64,000 bases of DNA from Cognatishimia sp. SS12 (GCF_028369055.1 NZ_JAQNCZ010000005.1:248001-312000); one strand, 5' to 3'; positions 8,326 through 16,757 are shown, numbered from the stretch's first letter. A program made the numbers and translations. Notes: generated from the letters alone by a model not told the origin.

Positions 8326-9291
8326 TTACCCCCACAGGGCCGATTCGGGCGGATGCACGCCACGGTCGTCAAAAATCAATGCGTCCTTGCGGTCTTCGGC
8401 CAGAAGGAGCGGGCCGTCAAGGTCTGTCACACATGCGCCCTGCGCGACAAGTGTCGCAGGGGCCATTGCCAAAGAACTGCCCACCATACAGCCCACCATC
8501 ACGTCAAAGCCCTGCGCCAAGGCTTCTTTGCGCAATTCCAGCGCCTCGGTCAGCCCGCCGGTCTTATCAAGTTTGATGTTGATGACATCGTATTTGCCCT
8601 TCAGCGAGGCCAACGACGCCCGGTCATGGCAGCTTTCGTCGGCGCAGACCGGAACCGGACGTTCCATGCCGATCAGGGCGTCATCATCGCCCGCAGGCAG
8701 CGGCTGCTCTACCAACTCGACCCCCAGACGCACCAGATGTGGCGCAAGCTCTGCGTAGACCTCAGCGCTCCAGCCCTCGTTGGCGTCGACAATGATTTTT
8801 GAGCTTGGCGCGCCGGCGCGCACGGCCTCGAGCCGCTCCATATCATTGGGGGTGCCCAGCTTGATTTTCAGGAGCGGGCGATGGGCGTTTTCTGCGGCCT
8901 GCGCCTGCATGTTTTCGGGTGTATCAAGCGAGAGCGTATAGGCCGTGATCTCTGGTGTCGGAGCGGGCAGACCAGCGAGGTCCCAGACCGGCTTGCCAGC
9001 CAGCTTGGCCTCAAGATCCCAAAGCGCGCAATCCACCGCGTTGCGGGCGGCCCCGGCGGGCAGCAAGGTCTGCAGCTCATCGCGCGTGAAATCCTTGGGC
9101 AGGCCGTGAATCTGCTCGGTCACGCTATCAAGGCTCTCGTCATACCGCGCGTAGGGCACGCATTCACCGCGACCGGTTTTCCCCCCGCGCGAGATGTGCA
9201 CCGTCACCACCTTGGCTTCGGTACGAGAGCCGCGCGAAATGGTGAAAACTTGGGCAAGCCGGAAGACATCATGCGTCACGGTGATATTCAA
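8326..9291 (-). CDS. dgcA: N-acetyl-D-glutamate racemase DgcA (enolase superfamily)
   Basis: Enolase-superfamily protein related to L-Ala-D/L-Glu epimerases. Paired with DgcN it is expected to convert N-acetyl-D-glutamate to N-acetyl-L-glutamate. The 321-residue product has the catalytic KxK at K142/K144 (LLKIKLG), metal ligands D169 (VDANEGW), E195 (VELVEQPL) and D218 (CADES), and the second-side lysine in NIKLDKTGG. I chose the TTG at 9291-9289 as start because GGAGA lies six bases upstream and it gives the family start NITVTHDVF; an ATG at 9327 lacks a ribosome binding site. It lies between dgcN and dat. Confidence 0.85.
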   Translation of the reverse strand: MNITVTHDVFRLAQVFTISRGSRTEAKVVTVHISRGGKTGRGECVPYARYDESLDSVTEQIHGLPKDFTRDELQTLLPAGAARNAVDCALWDLEAKLAGKPVWDLAGLPAPTPEITAYTLSLDTPENMQAQAAENAHRPLLKIKLGTPNDMERLEAVRAGAPSSKIIVDANEGWSAEVYAELAPHLVRLGVELVEQPLPAGDDDALIGMERPVPVCADESCHDRASLASLKGKYDVINIKLDKTGGLTEALELRKEALAQGFDVMVGCMVGSSLAMAPATLVAQGACVTDLDGPLLLAEDRKDALIFDDRGVHPPESALWG

Positions 9292-9375
9292 AACGGTTCT
9301 CCAGCCAGTGCGGTGTTGGAAGATCAATGTAAAAAGACCGCGACAAGCCGCGATCTCTGTTCGTGTCGGCTTAGA

Positions 9376-10377
9376 TCAGATCGCAGCCAGCGCGTCCACC
9401 AGACGGCCCGCGCCATGGCGGTATGGGTCCACGGTGGGCAGGCCCATTTCTTCTTCGACTTGGGCGCAATAGGCTGTCGCCTCTTCGTCGCTGAGATGCT
9501 GGGTGTTGATCGAAATGCCGGCCACAACCACGTCCGGGTTGGACACGCGGGCCAATGTCAGCGCGGTGTCGCGCAGCTGCGCGAGGCTTGGCAACTTAAA
9601 GCCCGGCAGGCCACGCATGTGGGTTCGGGTTGGCTCGTGGCAGAGGATCAGCGCATCTGGCTGACCACCATGCACCAGCGCAAGCGTCACACCAGAATAG
9701 GACACATGAAACAGAGAGCCCTGCCCTTCGATGAAATCCCAGTGATCGGGGTCATTGTCCGGGGTCAGATATTCAACCGCACCCGCCATGAAATCTGCGA
9801 TCACGGCGTCCAGTGGAACCCCTTGGCCTGTGATCAGAATGCCGGTCTGGCCGGTGGCGCGGAAGGTCGATTTAAGACCCCGTTTCTGCATTTCGGCGTC
9901 CATCGCCATGGCCGTATACATTTTACCCGCAGAGCAATCGGTGCCGACAGCAAGGCAGCGTTTGCCGCGGCGCGGCACGCCGGTCGCAATCGGGTAAGCC
10001 ACGGTCGGTACGCGCACGTCATGAAGGGTGCGACCATGCATTTGTGCCGCGGCAACCAGCTCGCCTTCGTCCCGCAGCAGGTTGTGCAGCCCGGAGGCAA
10101 TATCATAGCCCATCTCAAGTGCCTGCACGAGCACCTCTTTCCAGGCCGCAGAGATGATACCGCCCCGGTTGGCCACACCAATCACGAGGGTTCTGGCCCC
10201 GGCATCCAACCCTTCTTGCAGCGTCATCTCGGTCAGACCCAGATCTGCACCACAATCTGGCAGGCTGATCTGGCCAACCGCGTTTTCCGGGCGCCAGTCA
10301 CGAATGCCGATGGCAACTTTCGCAGCCAGCATGTCAGGCGCATCGCCGAGGAACAGCAGATATGGGGTCTCAATCAT
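9376..10377 (-). CDS. dgcN: D-glutamate N-acetyltransferase DgcN (DUF1611 family)
   Basis: DUF1611 protein; the family has been assigned as DgcN, which acetylates D-glutamate before DgcA inverts the alpha-carbon. The 333-residue product has a Rossmann-like N-terminal domain. A P-loop-like nucleotide-binding segment follows, AVGTDCSAGKMYT (about residues 143-155), then GQTGILITGQGVPLDAV and the conserved IEGQGSLFH and CHEPTR motifs. The ATG at 10377 is preferred over a GTG three codons upstream (10386). It is the first gene of the dgcN-dgcA-dat unit and is divergent from mcl1. Function is by family knowledge, not shown here. Confidence 0.85.
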   Translation of the reverse strand: MIETPYLLFLGDAPDMLAAKVAIGIRDWRPENAVGQISLPDCGADLGLTEMTLQEGLDAGARTLVIGVANRGGIISAAWKEVLVQALEMGYDIASGLHNLLRDEGELVAAAQMHGRTLHDVRVPTVAYPIATGVPRRGKRCLAVGTDCSAGKMYTAMAMDAEMQKRGLKSTFRATGQTGILITGQGVPLDAVIADFMAGAVEYLTPDNDPDHWDFIEGQGSLFHVSYSGVTLALVHGGQPDALILCHEPTRTHMRGLPGFKLPSLAQLRDTALTLARVSNPDVVVAGISINTQHLSDEEATAYCAQVEEEMGLPTVDPYRHGAGRLVDALAAI

Positions 10378-10469
10378 GGCAGTCACTTTCTAAGCAGAAT
10401 TACAGCGTCATTCGAAGACTCTGCGAAGAAGGTCCGAATTTCTTACCAAAATGACATGAGAACCGGGCC

Positions 10470-10481
10470 AAATTCGAATTT
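10470..10481. promoter_or_regulatory. 12-bp palindrome upstream of dgcN
   Basis: AAATTCGAATTT is a perfect palindrome 92 bases upstream of the dgcN start, in the 305-base gap between dgcN and mcl1. It is AT-rich unlike its surroundings and could be an operator for the dgc operon. Nothing else in this half of the gap looks coding. Confidence 0.3.
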
Positions 10482-10567
10482 TCTTCGACTCATTTCCCAC
10501 TTCTCGATGAAATATCCCGCAATGTCATGCGCTAACACTGGATTCTTGCGCGTCGGCAGCAGAAATG

Positions 10568-10620
10568 GCGCTGCAACGCAGCGTTATTTTGCCGCGCGTG
10601 CAAAAGTTATTGCGCGCGGC
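10568..10620 (+). promoter_or_regulatory. Two inverted repeats upstream of mcl1, partly shared with the mcd upstream region
   Basis: CGCTGC/GCAGCG (10569-10574 with 10578-10583) is followed by GCCGCGCG/CGCGCGGC (10591-10598 with 10613-10620). Within this stretch, GCGCTGCAAC (10568-10577) is identical to bases 35882-35891 before mcd. TGCAAAAGTTATTGC (10599-10613) also resembles TGCAAAGTGATTATGC at 35892-35907. Both genes belong to the ethylmalonyl-CoA pathway, so a common regulator is plausible. Confidence 0.5.
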
Positions 10621-10682
10621 TCTGGCGCAACTTAATAACTCAAACAAACATAAATCTGAAATTTCCTTACCTGGAGGATTTG

Positions 10683-11645
10683 ATGAGCTTCCGCATTCAA
10701 CCCGCCGCGCCCAGCCGCCCGAACCGCTGCCAACTGTTTGGCCCCGGCTCTCGCCCTGCGATTTTCGAAAAAATGGCTGCTTCTGCCGCTGATGTCATCA
10801 ACCTTGACCTGGAAGACAGCGTCGCCCCGTCCGACAAAGACAGTGCGCGCGCCAATATCATCGAGGCATTGAACACGGTCGATTGGGGCAACAAATACAT
10901 GTCCGTGCGCATCAACGGGCTAGATACGCCTTATTGGTATCGCGATGTGGTTGACCTGCTGGAACAAGCCAGCGAGCGCCTTGATCAGATCATGATCCCC
11001 AAAGTGGGCTGCGCCGAAGACGTCTATGCGGTTGATGCGCTTGTCACCGCCATTGAAACCGCGAAGGGGCGACAAAAGAAAATCTCTTTTGAGGTGATCA
11101 TCGAGTCGGCGGCTGGAATTGCCCATGCCGAAGAGATTGCCGCCGCCTCCCCGCGCCTGCAGGCGATGAGCCTTGGGGCTGCGGATTTTGCGGCCTCGAT
11201 GGGCATGCAAACAACCGGCATCGGCGGTACGCAGGAAAACTATTACATGCTGCGTAATGGCGAAAAACACTGGTCTGATCCGTGGCACTGGGCACAGGCC
11301 AAGATTGTGGCCGCCTGCCGCACGCATGGCGTCTTGCCGGTCGATGGACCCTTTGGTGATTTTTCGGATGACGAAGGGTATGTCGCCCAGGCCGCGCGCT
11401 CGGCCACACTTGGGATGGTCGGCAAATGGGCCATTCACCCCAAACAGATCGCATTGGCCAACACGGTCTTTACCCCCTCTGAGGAGGCCCTCGCCGAAGC
11501 GCGCGAAATTCTGGCTGCCATGGAGGACGCCAAAGCCAAGGGCGAAGGCGCAACTGTCTACAAGGGTCGTCTGGTTGATATCGCCTCAATCAAGCAGGCA
11601 GAGGTGATTGTCGCCCAGTCAGAGCTGATCGCAGCGAATAGTTAA
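10683..11645 (+). CDS. mcl1: L-malyl-CoA/beta-methylmalyl-CoA lyase
   Basis: Mcl1 cleaves beta-methylmalyl-CoA to glyoxylate + propionyl-CoA and L-malyl-CoA to acetyl-CoA + glyoxylate in the ethylmalonyl-CoA pathway of acetate assimilation. The 320-residue protein is very close to the Rhodobacter sphaeroides enzyme as I remember it. Markers are the N-terminal RPNRCQLFGPGSRP, NLDLEDSVAP, the acidic catalytic region FEVIIESAAGIAH, and LGAADFAASMGMQTTGIGGTQ, all typical of HpcH/HpaI citrate-lyase-type barrels. The ATG at 10683 follows GGAGG by 6 bases. Two inverted repeats lie upstream. mcd of the same pathway is at 35.9 kb. Confidence 0.95.
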   Translation: MSFRIQPAAPSRPNRCQLFGPGSRPAIFEKMAASAADVINLDLEDSVAPSDKDSARANIIEALNTVDWGNKYMSVRINGLDTPYWYRDVVDLLEQASERLDQIMIPKVGCAEDVYAVDALVTAIETAKGRQKKISFEVIIESAAGIAHAEEIAAASPRLQAMSLGAADFAASMGMQTTGIGGTQENYYMLRNGEKHWSDPWHWAQAKIVAACRTHGVLPVDGPFGDFSDDEGYVAQAARSATLGMVGKWAIHPKQIALANTVFTPSEEALAEAREILAAMEDAKAKGEGATVYKGRLVDIASIKQAEVIVAQSELIAANS

Positions 11646-11662
11646 TTTTGAGAATCGGCAGG

Positions 11663-11688
11663 ACAGCCCCGGCCATCGCTCGGGCTGT
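11663..11688. terminator. Hairpin between mcl1 and the convergent lrp gene
   Basis: ACAGCCC (11663-11669) pairs with GGGCTGT (11682-11688) over a 12-base loop. There is no T-run, so it is only a possible terminator or transcript-end stabiliser for the two converging genes. Confidence 0.4.
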
Positions 11689-11693
11689 GCGCG

Positions 11694-12155
11694 CTATGCC
11701 CGCAGGTCCTTGGGGCTGCCCATCACGACAAAGGACGTAATGGCGTTGACTTGCGGCAGAACGCCCAGAACGTCGGTGTGAAAAGTCTTATAGGCGACCA
11801 GATCCGTCGCCTCCACGCGCAGCAGATATTCAACCGCGCCGGTGATGTTATGGCATTCCACCACTTCCGGCGCATCGGCAATCGCCACTTCAAACGCTTG
11901 CTGCGCGGCTTTGGTGTGCTGGTTTAGCCCCACAGTCACATAGGCGACAAACCCTATGCCGCGTTTGCTGCGATCCACCACCGCGCGATACCCGGTGATG
12001 ACGCCGCTGCGCTCAAGCTCCTGCACACGGCGCAGGCAGGCCGAGGGCGAGAGCCCCACTTTTTCAGCCAGTTCAATATTGCTGATCCGGCCTTCATCCG
12101 AAAGCACCTGCAATATTCGCTCGGATATTTGATCCCTCTTGCCCATTAATTGCAT
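11694..12155 (-). CDS. Lrp/AsnC-family transcriptional regulator
   Basis: The 153-residue product has an N-terminal helix-turn-helix (ILQVLSDEGRISNIELAEKVGLSPSACLRRVQELE, split by the turn near residue 35) and a C-terminal RAM domain (FEVAIADAPEVVECHNITGAVEYLLRV) that usually binds amino acids. The start at 12155 or at Met4 (12146) are both possible. It is divergent from a LysE-type exporter with about 60 bases between the starts. This arrangement matches the general pattern in which an Lrp-type protein controls an amino-acid exporter in response to the exported amino acid (inference). Confidence 0.93.
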   Translation of the reverse strand: MQLMGKRDQISERILQVLSDEGRISNIELAEKVGLSPSACLRRVQELERSGVITGYRAVVDRSKRGIGFVAYVTVGLNQHTKAAQQAFEVAIADAPEVVECHNITGAVEYLLRVEATDLVAYKTFHTDVLGVLPQVNAITSFVVMGSPKDLRA

Positions 12156-12218
12156 TTTTCCCAAAAATTCGCAGCACTTTGCAACAACACCTTCGTAAGA
12201 ATGGATCATTATTGCAAG

Positions 12219-12812
12219 ATGACCTATGAAATTCTGCTTGGCCTTTTGCTCTTTGCCTTTGTCAGCTCCATCACGCCGGGGCCAAACAACATGATGCTGT
12301 TGGCCTCTGGGGCCAACTTTGGATTTGGCCGCAGCGTGCCGCATATGCTGGGGATTGGCATTGGCTTTACCATCATGATTGTGCTGGTTGGCAGCGGGCT
12401 GATGCAGATTTTTGATCTTTGGCCTGCCAGCTATCATATTCTCAAAGCGGTCAGCGCCCTCTATTTGGTCTGGCTGGCGTGGAAAATCGCCACTGCCAGT
12501 GCGCCAGAGCGCAGCAACAGCAATGCGCGCCCAATGAGCTTTCTGCAGGCCGCGCTGTTTCAATGGGTCAATCCCAAGGCCTGGACCATGGCCCTGACCG
12601 CAATCACGCTCTATGCGCCGGGTCGCGAATGGACTGCTGTTTTGGTGGTTGCCGGCGTCTTCGGGGCGGTCAACCTGCCCTCTGTGAGCGCCTGGGCGCT
12701 GCTGGGTCAAGAGATGCAGCGGGTGCTGACAAATGCATCCAGACTGCGCGCGTTCAACTGGACGATGGCCGCGCTGCTGATCCTGTCGCTGCTGCCCAGC
12801 TTTCTGAGCTGA
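12219..12812 (+). CDS. LysE/RhtB-family amino-acid exporter
   Basis: Inner-membrane exporter of the LysE superfamily, 197 residues and about six membrane spans. The signature SSITPGPNNMMLLASGANFG follows the first span, and FQWVNPKAWTMAL lies in the middle, both diagnostic. The ATG at 12219 gives the standard start MTYEILLG. An earlier in-frame ATG (12201) would add six polar residues and cannot be excluded. The substrate is probably an amino acid, but the sequence does not say which. The adjacent divergent Lrp-type gene is its likely regulator. Confidence 0.92.
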   Translation: MTYEILLGLLLFAFVSSITPGPNNMMLLASGANFGFGRSVPHMLGIGIGFTIMIVLVGSGLMQIFDLWPASYHILKAVSALYLVWLAWKIATASAPERSNSNARPMSFLQAALFQWVNPKAWTMALTAITLYAPGREWTAVLVVAGVFGAVNLPSVSAWALLGQEMQRVLTNASRLRAFNWTMAALLILSLLPSFLS

Positions 12813-12900
12813 CATTTCCCGGCATCTAATCGCACAGCATTAGTTGCATTTCTCTGAACGCAAGGTCATATACGCAGACGCACAGTGCGCGGAGTGACAA

Positions 12901-13863
12901 ATGACGAATTACCTCGATTTTGAAAAACCTTTGGCCGAAATTGAAGGCAAAGCCGAAGAATTACGGGCGATGGCCCGGCAAAATGAGGAAATGGATGTTT
13001 CGGACGAGGCTACTGCGCTGGACCGAAAAGCAGGTGAACTGCTGGAAGAGCTGTACCAGAACCTGACTCCTTGGCGCAAATGTCAGGTGGCCCGCCACCC
13101 GGATCGGCCGCATTGTCAGGATTATATCAATGCACTGTTCACAGAATTCACGCCCCTGGCGGGCGACCGCAATTTTGCTGATGACCACGCGGTGATGGGC
13201 GGCCTAGCGCGGTTCAATGACCGCCCGGTGATGGTGATCGGCCAAGAAAAGGGCAATGACACCAAATCCCGCATTGAGCGGAATTTTGGCATGGCGCGCC
13301 CCGAAGGCTATCGCAAGGCCATCCGCCTGATGGAGCTGGCTGACAAATTCAACATTCCGGTTGTGACACTTGTGGACACTCCCGGTGCCTATCCAGGCAA
13401 AGGTGCCGAAGAGCGCGGCCAGTCCGAAGCCATCGCGCGCAGCACCGAAAAATGCCTTGAGGTTGGTGTGCCCGTCATTTCCGTCATCATCGGCGAAGGC
13501 GGCTCTGGCGGCGCGGTGGCGCTGGCGACGGCCAACAAACTGGCGATGCTGGAACATTCTGTCTATTCGGTCATCACGCCGGAAGGCTGTGCCTCGATCC
13601 TTTGGAAGAACGCCGACAAGATGCGCGAAGCGGCCGAAGCGCTGCGCCTGACCGCAAATGACCTGCTGCAGCTGGGCGTTGTGGACCGCAGCATCACGGA
13701 ACCCACCGGCGGGGCTCACCGGGGGCGCGCCGCTGCCATTGCCAGCGTGGGCCACGCGATCGAAGCCATGCTGGCTGAGATGGACGGCATGGACCGTGAG
13801 GCGCTGATCAAGGCGCGTCGCGAGAAATTCCTGAAAATGGGCTCCAAAGGTCTGGCGGCCTAA
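12901..13863 (+). CDS. accA: Acetyl-CoA carboxylase carboxyltransferase subunit alpha
   Basis: AccA with AccD transfers the carboxyl group from biotin to acetyl-CoA, giving malonyl-CoA for fatty acid synthesis. The 320-residue protein begins [14 protein letters not shown] with a helical N-terminal part. The crotonase-type core contains [45 protein letters not shown] and [17 protein letters not shown]. Length and domains are normal. Its stop codon overlaps that of the convergent GntR gene by 4 bases. Confidence 0.97.
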   Translation: MTNYLDFEKPLAEIEGKAEELRAMARQNEEMDVSDEATALDRKAGELLEELYQNLTPWRKCQVARHPDRPHCQDYINALFTEFTPLAGDRNFADDHAVMGGLARFNDRPVMVIGQEKGNDTKSRIERNFGMARPEGYRKAIRLMELADKFNIPVVTLVDTPGAYPGKGAEERGQSEAIARSTEKCLEVGVPVISVIIGEGGSGGAVALATANKLAMLEHSVYSVITPEGCASILWKNADKMREAAEALRLTANDLLQLGVVDRSITEPTGGAHRGRAAAIASVGHAIEAMLAEMDGMDREALIKARREKFLKMGSKGLAA

Positions 13864-14510
13864 ACCGCCAAGTGACGTAACCCCTGCGTCACATCCCCCC
13901 GCACAGCAAGGCGTAGGCCGGGTTCATCTCCGGCCTTGAGCGCCGCCAGAATCAGCCGGTGATATTGCGGCGGCTCGTTCTTGCGCATACGCCCGTAAAG
14001 CGCCCGCATGGTCGGCCCCAATTGCAGCCAGACCGTTTCTGCCATGGCCAACATCGCCGGGGCCTGCGCCCTGAGATAGAGCGTACGGTGAAATTCCAGA
14101 TTGGTACGGATGTAGCGCACCGCATCGCGTTGGGCGACAGCATCGGCCACAGCGTTATTGATCGACTGCAACCGATCGATCAACGCCATATGCGCGCGGG
14201 GCAGCGCCCGGCTGGCCAGCTCCACCTCGATCAAGGCGCGCAGGGCCGCAAGCTCTTCGATTCGATCATTGCTGAGCTCTGGCGTCGCCACCCGGCCCGA
14301 GCTTGAGAGCGTCAGCGCACCCTCGGCGACAAGCCGCCGCACGCTTTCTCGCGCCGGGGTCATCGAGACCTCGTATTCCGCGCCAATGCCCCGCAGTGTC
14401 AGCGCCTGCCCTGGGGCAATCTCACCATGCATGATGCGCGAGCGTAATCCGCGATAGACCCGGTCATGGGCAGATGTGGCATATTCGGTGGGGCGCGGTT
14501 GCGAAAGCAT
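13860..14510 (-). CDS. GntR-family (FadR/FCD type) transcriptional regulator
   Basis: The 216-residue product has an N-terminal winged helix ([22 protein letters not shown] ... [19 protein letters not shown], split over residues 12-65) and an all-helical C-terminal FCD ligand-binding domain. The FCD part shows the usual D-x-x-x-H pattern in NLEFHRTLY. The start is uncertain: Met at 14510 gives a normal N-terminus, but Met at 14552, overlapping the next gene, is also open, and neither has a clear ribosome binding site. Target genes are not evident. It ends overlapping the accA stop. Confidence 0.85.
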   Translation of the reverse strand: MLSQPRPTEYATSAHDRVYRGLRSRIMHGEIAPGQALTLRGIGAEYEVSMTPARESVRRLVAEGALTLSSSGRVATPELSNDRIEELAALRALIEVELASRALPRAHMALIDRLQSINNAVADAVAQRDAVRYIRTNLEFHRTLYLRAQAPAMLAMAETVWLQLGPTMRALYGRMRKNEPPQYHRLILAALKAGDEPGLRLAVRGDVTQGLRHLAV

Positions 14511-14541
14511 GGCGTGAATGTGATCACAAATCGCCGCGCCG

Positions 14542-15300
14542 TCAATCACCATTCTGCGCAGTGTCAAACCGGTAGCGGTGCAACTTTTCCCCATGCTGCC
14601 GGAGCCAGCGCCTCTCGGCCGCATGCGGTCCATAAAGCCGGTCCACGACCGCCCAGAACGCGGGCGAGTGGTTCATCTGCGCCAAATGCGCAACCTCATG
14701 CGCGGCGACATACTCCAGCACCTCGCGTGGGGCCATGATCAGCCGCCATGAGAACATCAGATTGCCCTCAGAGCTGCAGGAGCCCCAGCGCGAGCGCGTG
14801 TCGCGCAGGCTGAGCCTCCCATAGGGGCGACCCAGAGATGCGCTATAGCGCATGGCTGCATCGGTCAGGCGCGTGCGCGCTTCGCGCTTGAGCACCTCTT
14901 CGACCAATCGCGGCACCGCGCGATGGTTTTCAGGCACATACAAAGCCCCCTCAGCGATATGGCCGACCCGCCCCTCCGCGCGGGTCACGGTCCGCAGTTC
15001 ACCCTGCACCGGCAGCTCTGCCCCCAAGCCAATCGCAACGGGTTCAGGCCGTGCCGCCAGCTGCTGTCGCAGCCAGTCCTGTTTGGATTGCGCAAAGGCC
15101 AGCGCTTCGCCCACAGGGACCCCGCGCGGCATGGTCAAGGTCACGCGCCCATCCAGGCGCGACACCCGCAGGCTGATGCGCCGAGCGCGTGCGCTCTGCC
15201 GCAGCGACACCCGGATTTCAGGGTTTCCCGGCAAGATATGTTCTGTCGCCACCACTCTCTGCCGCCCCTTTGCGCGATACCCTTTGACTTGCCCGATCAC
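14542..15300 (-). CDS. YgjP-like zinc metallopeptidase domain protein
   Basis: Cytoplasmic protein of the DUF45/YgjP family (M48-related). In the 252-residue product the metal-binding helix is VAAHEVAHLAQMNHS, the HExxH motif at about residue 206, followed by a third His in NHSPAFW. The SLRDTRSRWGSCSSEGNLMFSWRLIMAP segment (split near residue 175) is typical. The start is uncertain: it is a GTG at 15300, and other GTG codons lie near 15252. The C-terminus comes close to the GntR start, so the two may be co-transcribed. Confidence 0.85.
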   Translation of the reverse strand: MIGQVKGYRAKGRQRVVATEHILPGNPEIRVSLRQSARARRISLRVSRLDGRVTLTMPRGVPVGEALAFAQSKQDWLRQQLAARPEPVAIGLGAELPVQGELRTVTRAEGRVGHIAEGALYVPENHRAVPRLVEEVLKREARTRLTDAAMRYSASLGRPYGRLSLRDTRSRWGSCSSEGNLMFSWRLIMAPREVLEYVAAHEVAHLAQMNHSPAFWAVVDRLYGPHAAERRWLRQHGEKLHRYRFDTAQNGD

Positions 15301-15354
15301 TTATGGCAGTTGGCCCGGACTGTCGACAAGACTCACGTGATTAGGGGGATTCCC

Positions 15355-15675
15355 ATGCCCAAAGAAGAATGGGGCGTCAAGCGCCTGTGCCCGACATCGG
15401 GCAAACGATTTTATGACCTGAACAAGAACCCGATCGTCAGCCCCTATACGGGCGAGGTCGTGGAGATTGACGAGAACAAAGGCCGCATGATTGCCGCCGA
15501 CAATGAAGACGCCGCGACACTGAAAGCCAAGGCCGCCAACCTAGAGGATGGCGACGTGCTGGAAGAAGAAGACGTCGATCTGGATCTGGAAGATGATGTT
15601 CTGGACGAAGATGACGATGAGAATGTGTCTCTCGACGAGATCGCTGATGTCGCCTCTGAGGATGACGAAAATTAA
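15355..15675 (+). CDS. FYDLN acid domain protein (TIGR02300)
   Basis: A 106-residue protein of a small family found in Alphaproteobacteria. The N-terminal half reads PKEEWGVKRLCPTSGKRFYDLNKNP, with the name-giving FYDLN and a single Cys, followed by IVSPYTGE, a zinc-ribbon-like look with too few cysteines. The last 45 residues are extremely acidic, mostly Asp and Glu, and probably unfolded. Function is unknown. The start ATG at 15355 lies after AGGGGG. A hairpin follows, then tRNA-Ala. Confidence 0.9.
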   Translation: MPKEEWGVKRLCPTSGKRFYDLNKNPIVSPYTGEVVEIDENKGRMIAADNEDAATLKAKAANLEDGDVLEEEDVDLDLEDDVLDEDDDENVSLDEIADVASEDDEN

Positions 15676-15683
15676 TCGTTTTC

Positions 15684-15711
15684 GGGCGGGATTTTGCACT
15701 TGATCCCGCCC
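15684..15711 (+). terminator. Terminator after the FYDLN gene
   Basis: GGGCGGGAT (15684-15692) pairs with ATCCCGCCC (15703-15711), 9 bp with a 10-base loop, 9 bases after the stop codon. There is no long T-run. Confidence 0.65.
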
Positions 15712-15760
15712 AACGAAGCGCCTAATTAAGCGCGCACAGACAGCAACACACTGTCGCTTT

Positions 15761-15836
<76 letters not shown>

Positions 15837-15919
15837 TATCTTTCTCTTTCCAAATTATTGTCTATGGTATCGATGCCAGTAGCAGTTTCCTAGCTGCGGC
15901 TCTTAGGGATGAGGATACC

Positions 15920-16735
15920 ATGCAAAAACAAACACTTTCCGGCCAGGTCGCGTTGGTGACGGGCGGCGGTCGCGGGATTGGTGCGGCGATATCAACGCAT
16001 CTGGCGGCCTGCGGCGCTAAGGTTGCGCTGCTTGGCAGAACGGAAAATTCGGTCAGAGAAACGGCAGAAGCCATCGGCGCAAACGCGCTTCCGATCGTGG
16101 CAGATGTGACCGACGCCGCGGCCCTGGCATCTGCGGTCGCAACTACGGAGGAAACTTTTGGCCCCATAGACCTCTTGGTCAACAATGCGGGCGTGACGGG
16201 CACGCCGGGCAATATCGCCGATGTTGATGCCCAGGCCTGGTGGCGCACGCTTGAGATCAATGTCATGGGCGTGCTGCTCGCTTCCAAAGCCGTGCTGCCC
16301 GGCATGCTGGCACGGGGACGTGGGCGGATCATTCACATGGGGTCAAATGCTGGCAACCTTGCCGGCACCGGGGTCACAGATTACTCGGTTTCAAAAACCG
16401 CGCTGCTTCGGTTCAACGAAAGCCTTGCCTCTGAAATTGGCACGCAGGGGCTTTTGTCCATCGCCGTCAGCCCTGGCGTGGTGGAAACAGATATGCTTGA
16501 CCATTTTGACCAGGTCTTCAAAGAGACGCGGTCGGACTGGACCGGTTTTGACAAGGACATGATCTTTCCGGTCGAAACCGTCACCCGATTGATTGAACGC
16601 ATTGCAATGGGGGAGGCTGACGCATTCGGTGGGCGGTTCATCCATGTCAAAGACAACCTTGATGCGGCGCTCAAGAACCAAGATCGCATCCTTGAAGACG
16701 ATCTTTTGATGCTGCGCATTCGCCAGATTGATTGA
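15920..16735 (+). CDS. Short-chain dehydrogenase/reductase
   Basis: Classical SDR, 271 residues, probably NAD(P)-dependent oxidoreduction of an alcohol or ketone; the substrate is unknown. The cofactor loop is TGGGRGIG (14-21), with NNAG at 88-91 and the catalytic triad S142 (HMGSNAG), Y155 and K159 (DYSVSK). The ATG at 15920 is preceded by GGGATGAGG. The reading frame upstream runs into the tRNA gene, so earlier starts are excluded. It stands alone between tRNA-Ala and a terminator shared with the convergent hsp20 gene. Confidence 0.9.
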   Translation: MQKQTLSGQVALVTGGGRGIGAAISTHLAACGAKVALLGRTENSVRETAEAIGANALPIVADVTDAAALASAVATTEETFGPIDLLVNNAGVTGTPGNIADVDAQAWWRTLEINVMGVLLASKAVLPGMLARGRGRIIHMGSNAGNLAGTGVTDYSVSKTALLRFNESLASEIGTQGLLSIAVSPGVVETDMLDHFDQVFKETRSDWTGFDKDMIFPVETVTRLIERIAMGEADAFGGRFIHVKDNLDAALKNQDRILEDDLLMLRIRQID

Positions 16736-16757
16736 TCAGGCTTCAGCGCCAAAGAAA

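Noticed and set aside
8881-10635. Plus-strand open frame of over 500 codons across dgcA and dgcN
   Set aside because: It is antisense to two recognisable genes, and high GC gives long frames on both strands. No domain is visible.
12156-12815. N-terminal extension of the Lrp-type gene into the LysE region
   Set aside because: The extra 220 residues are antisense of the LysE exporter; the normal Lrp start is at 12155.
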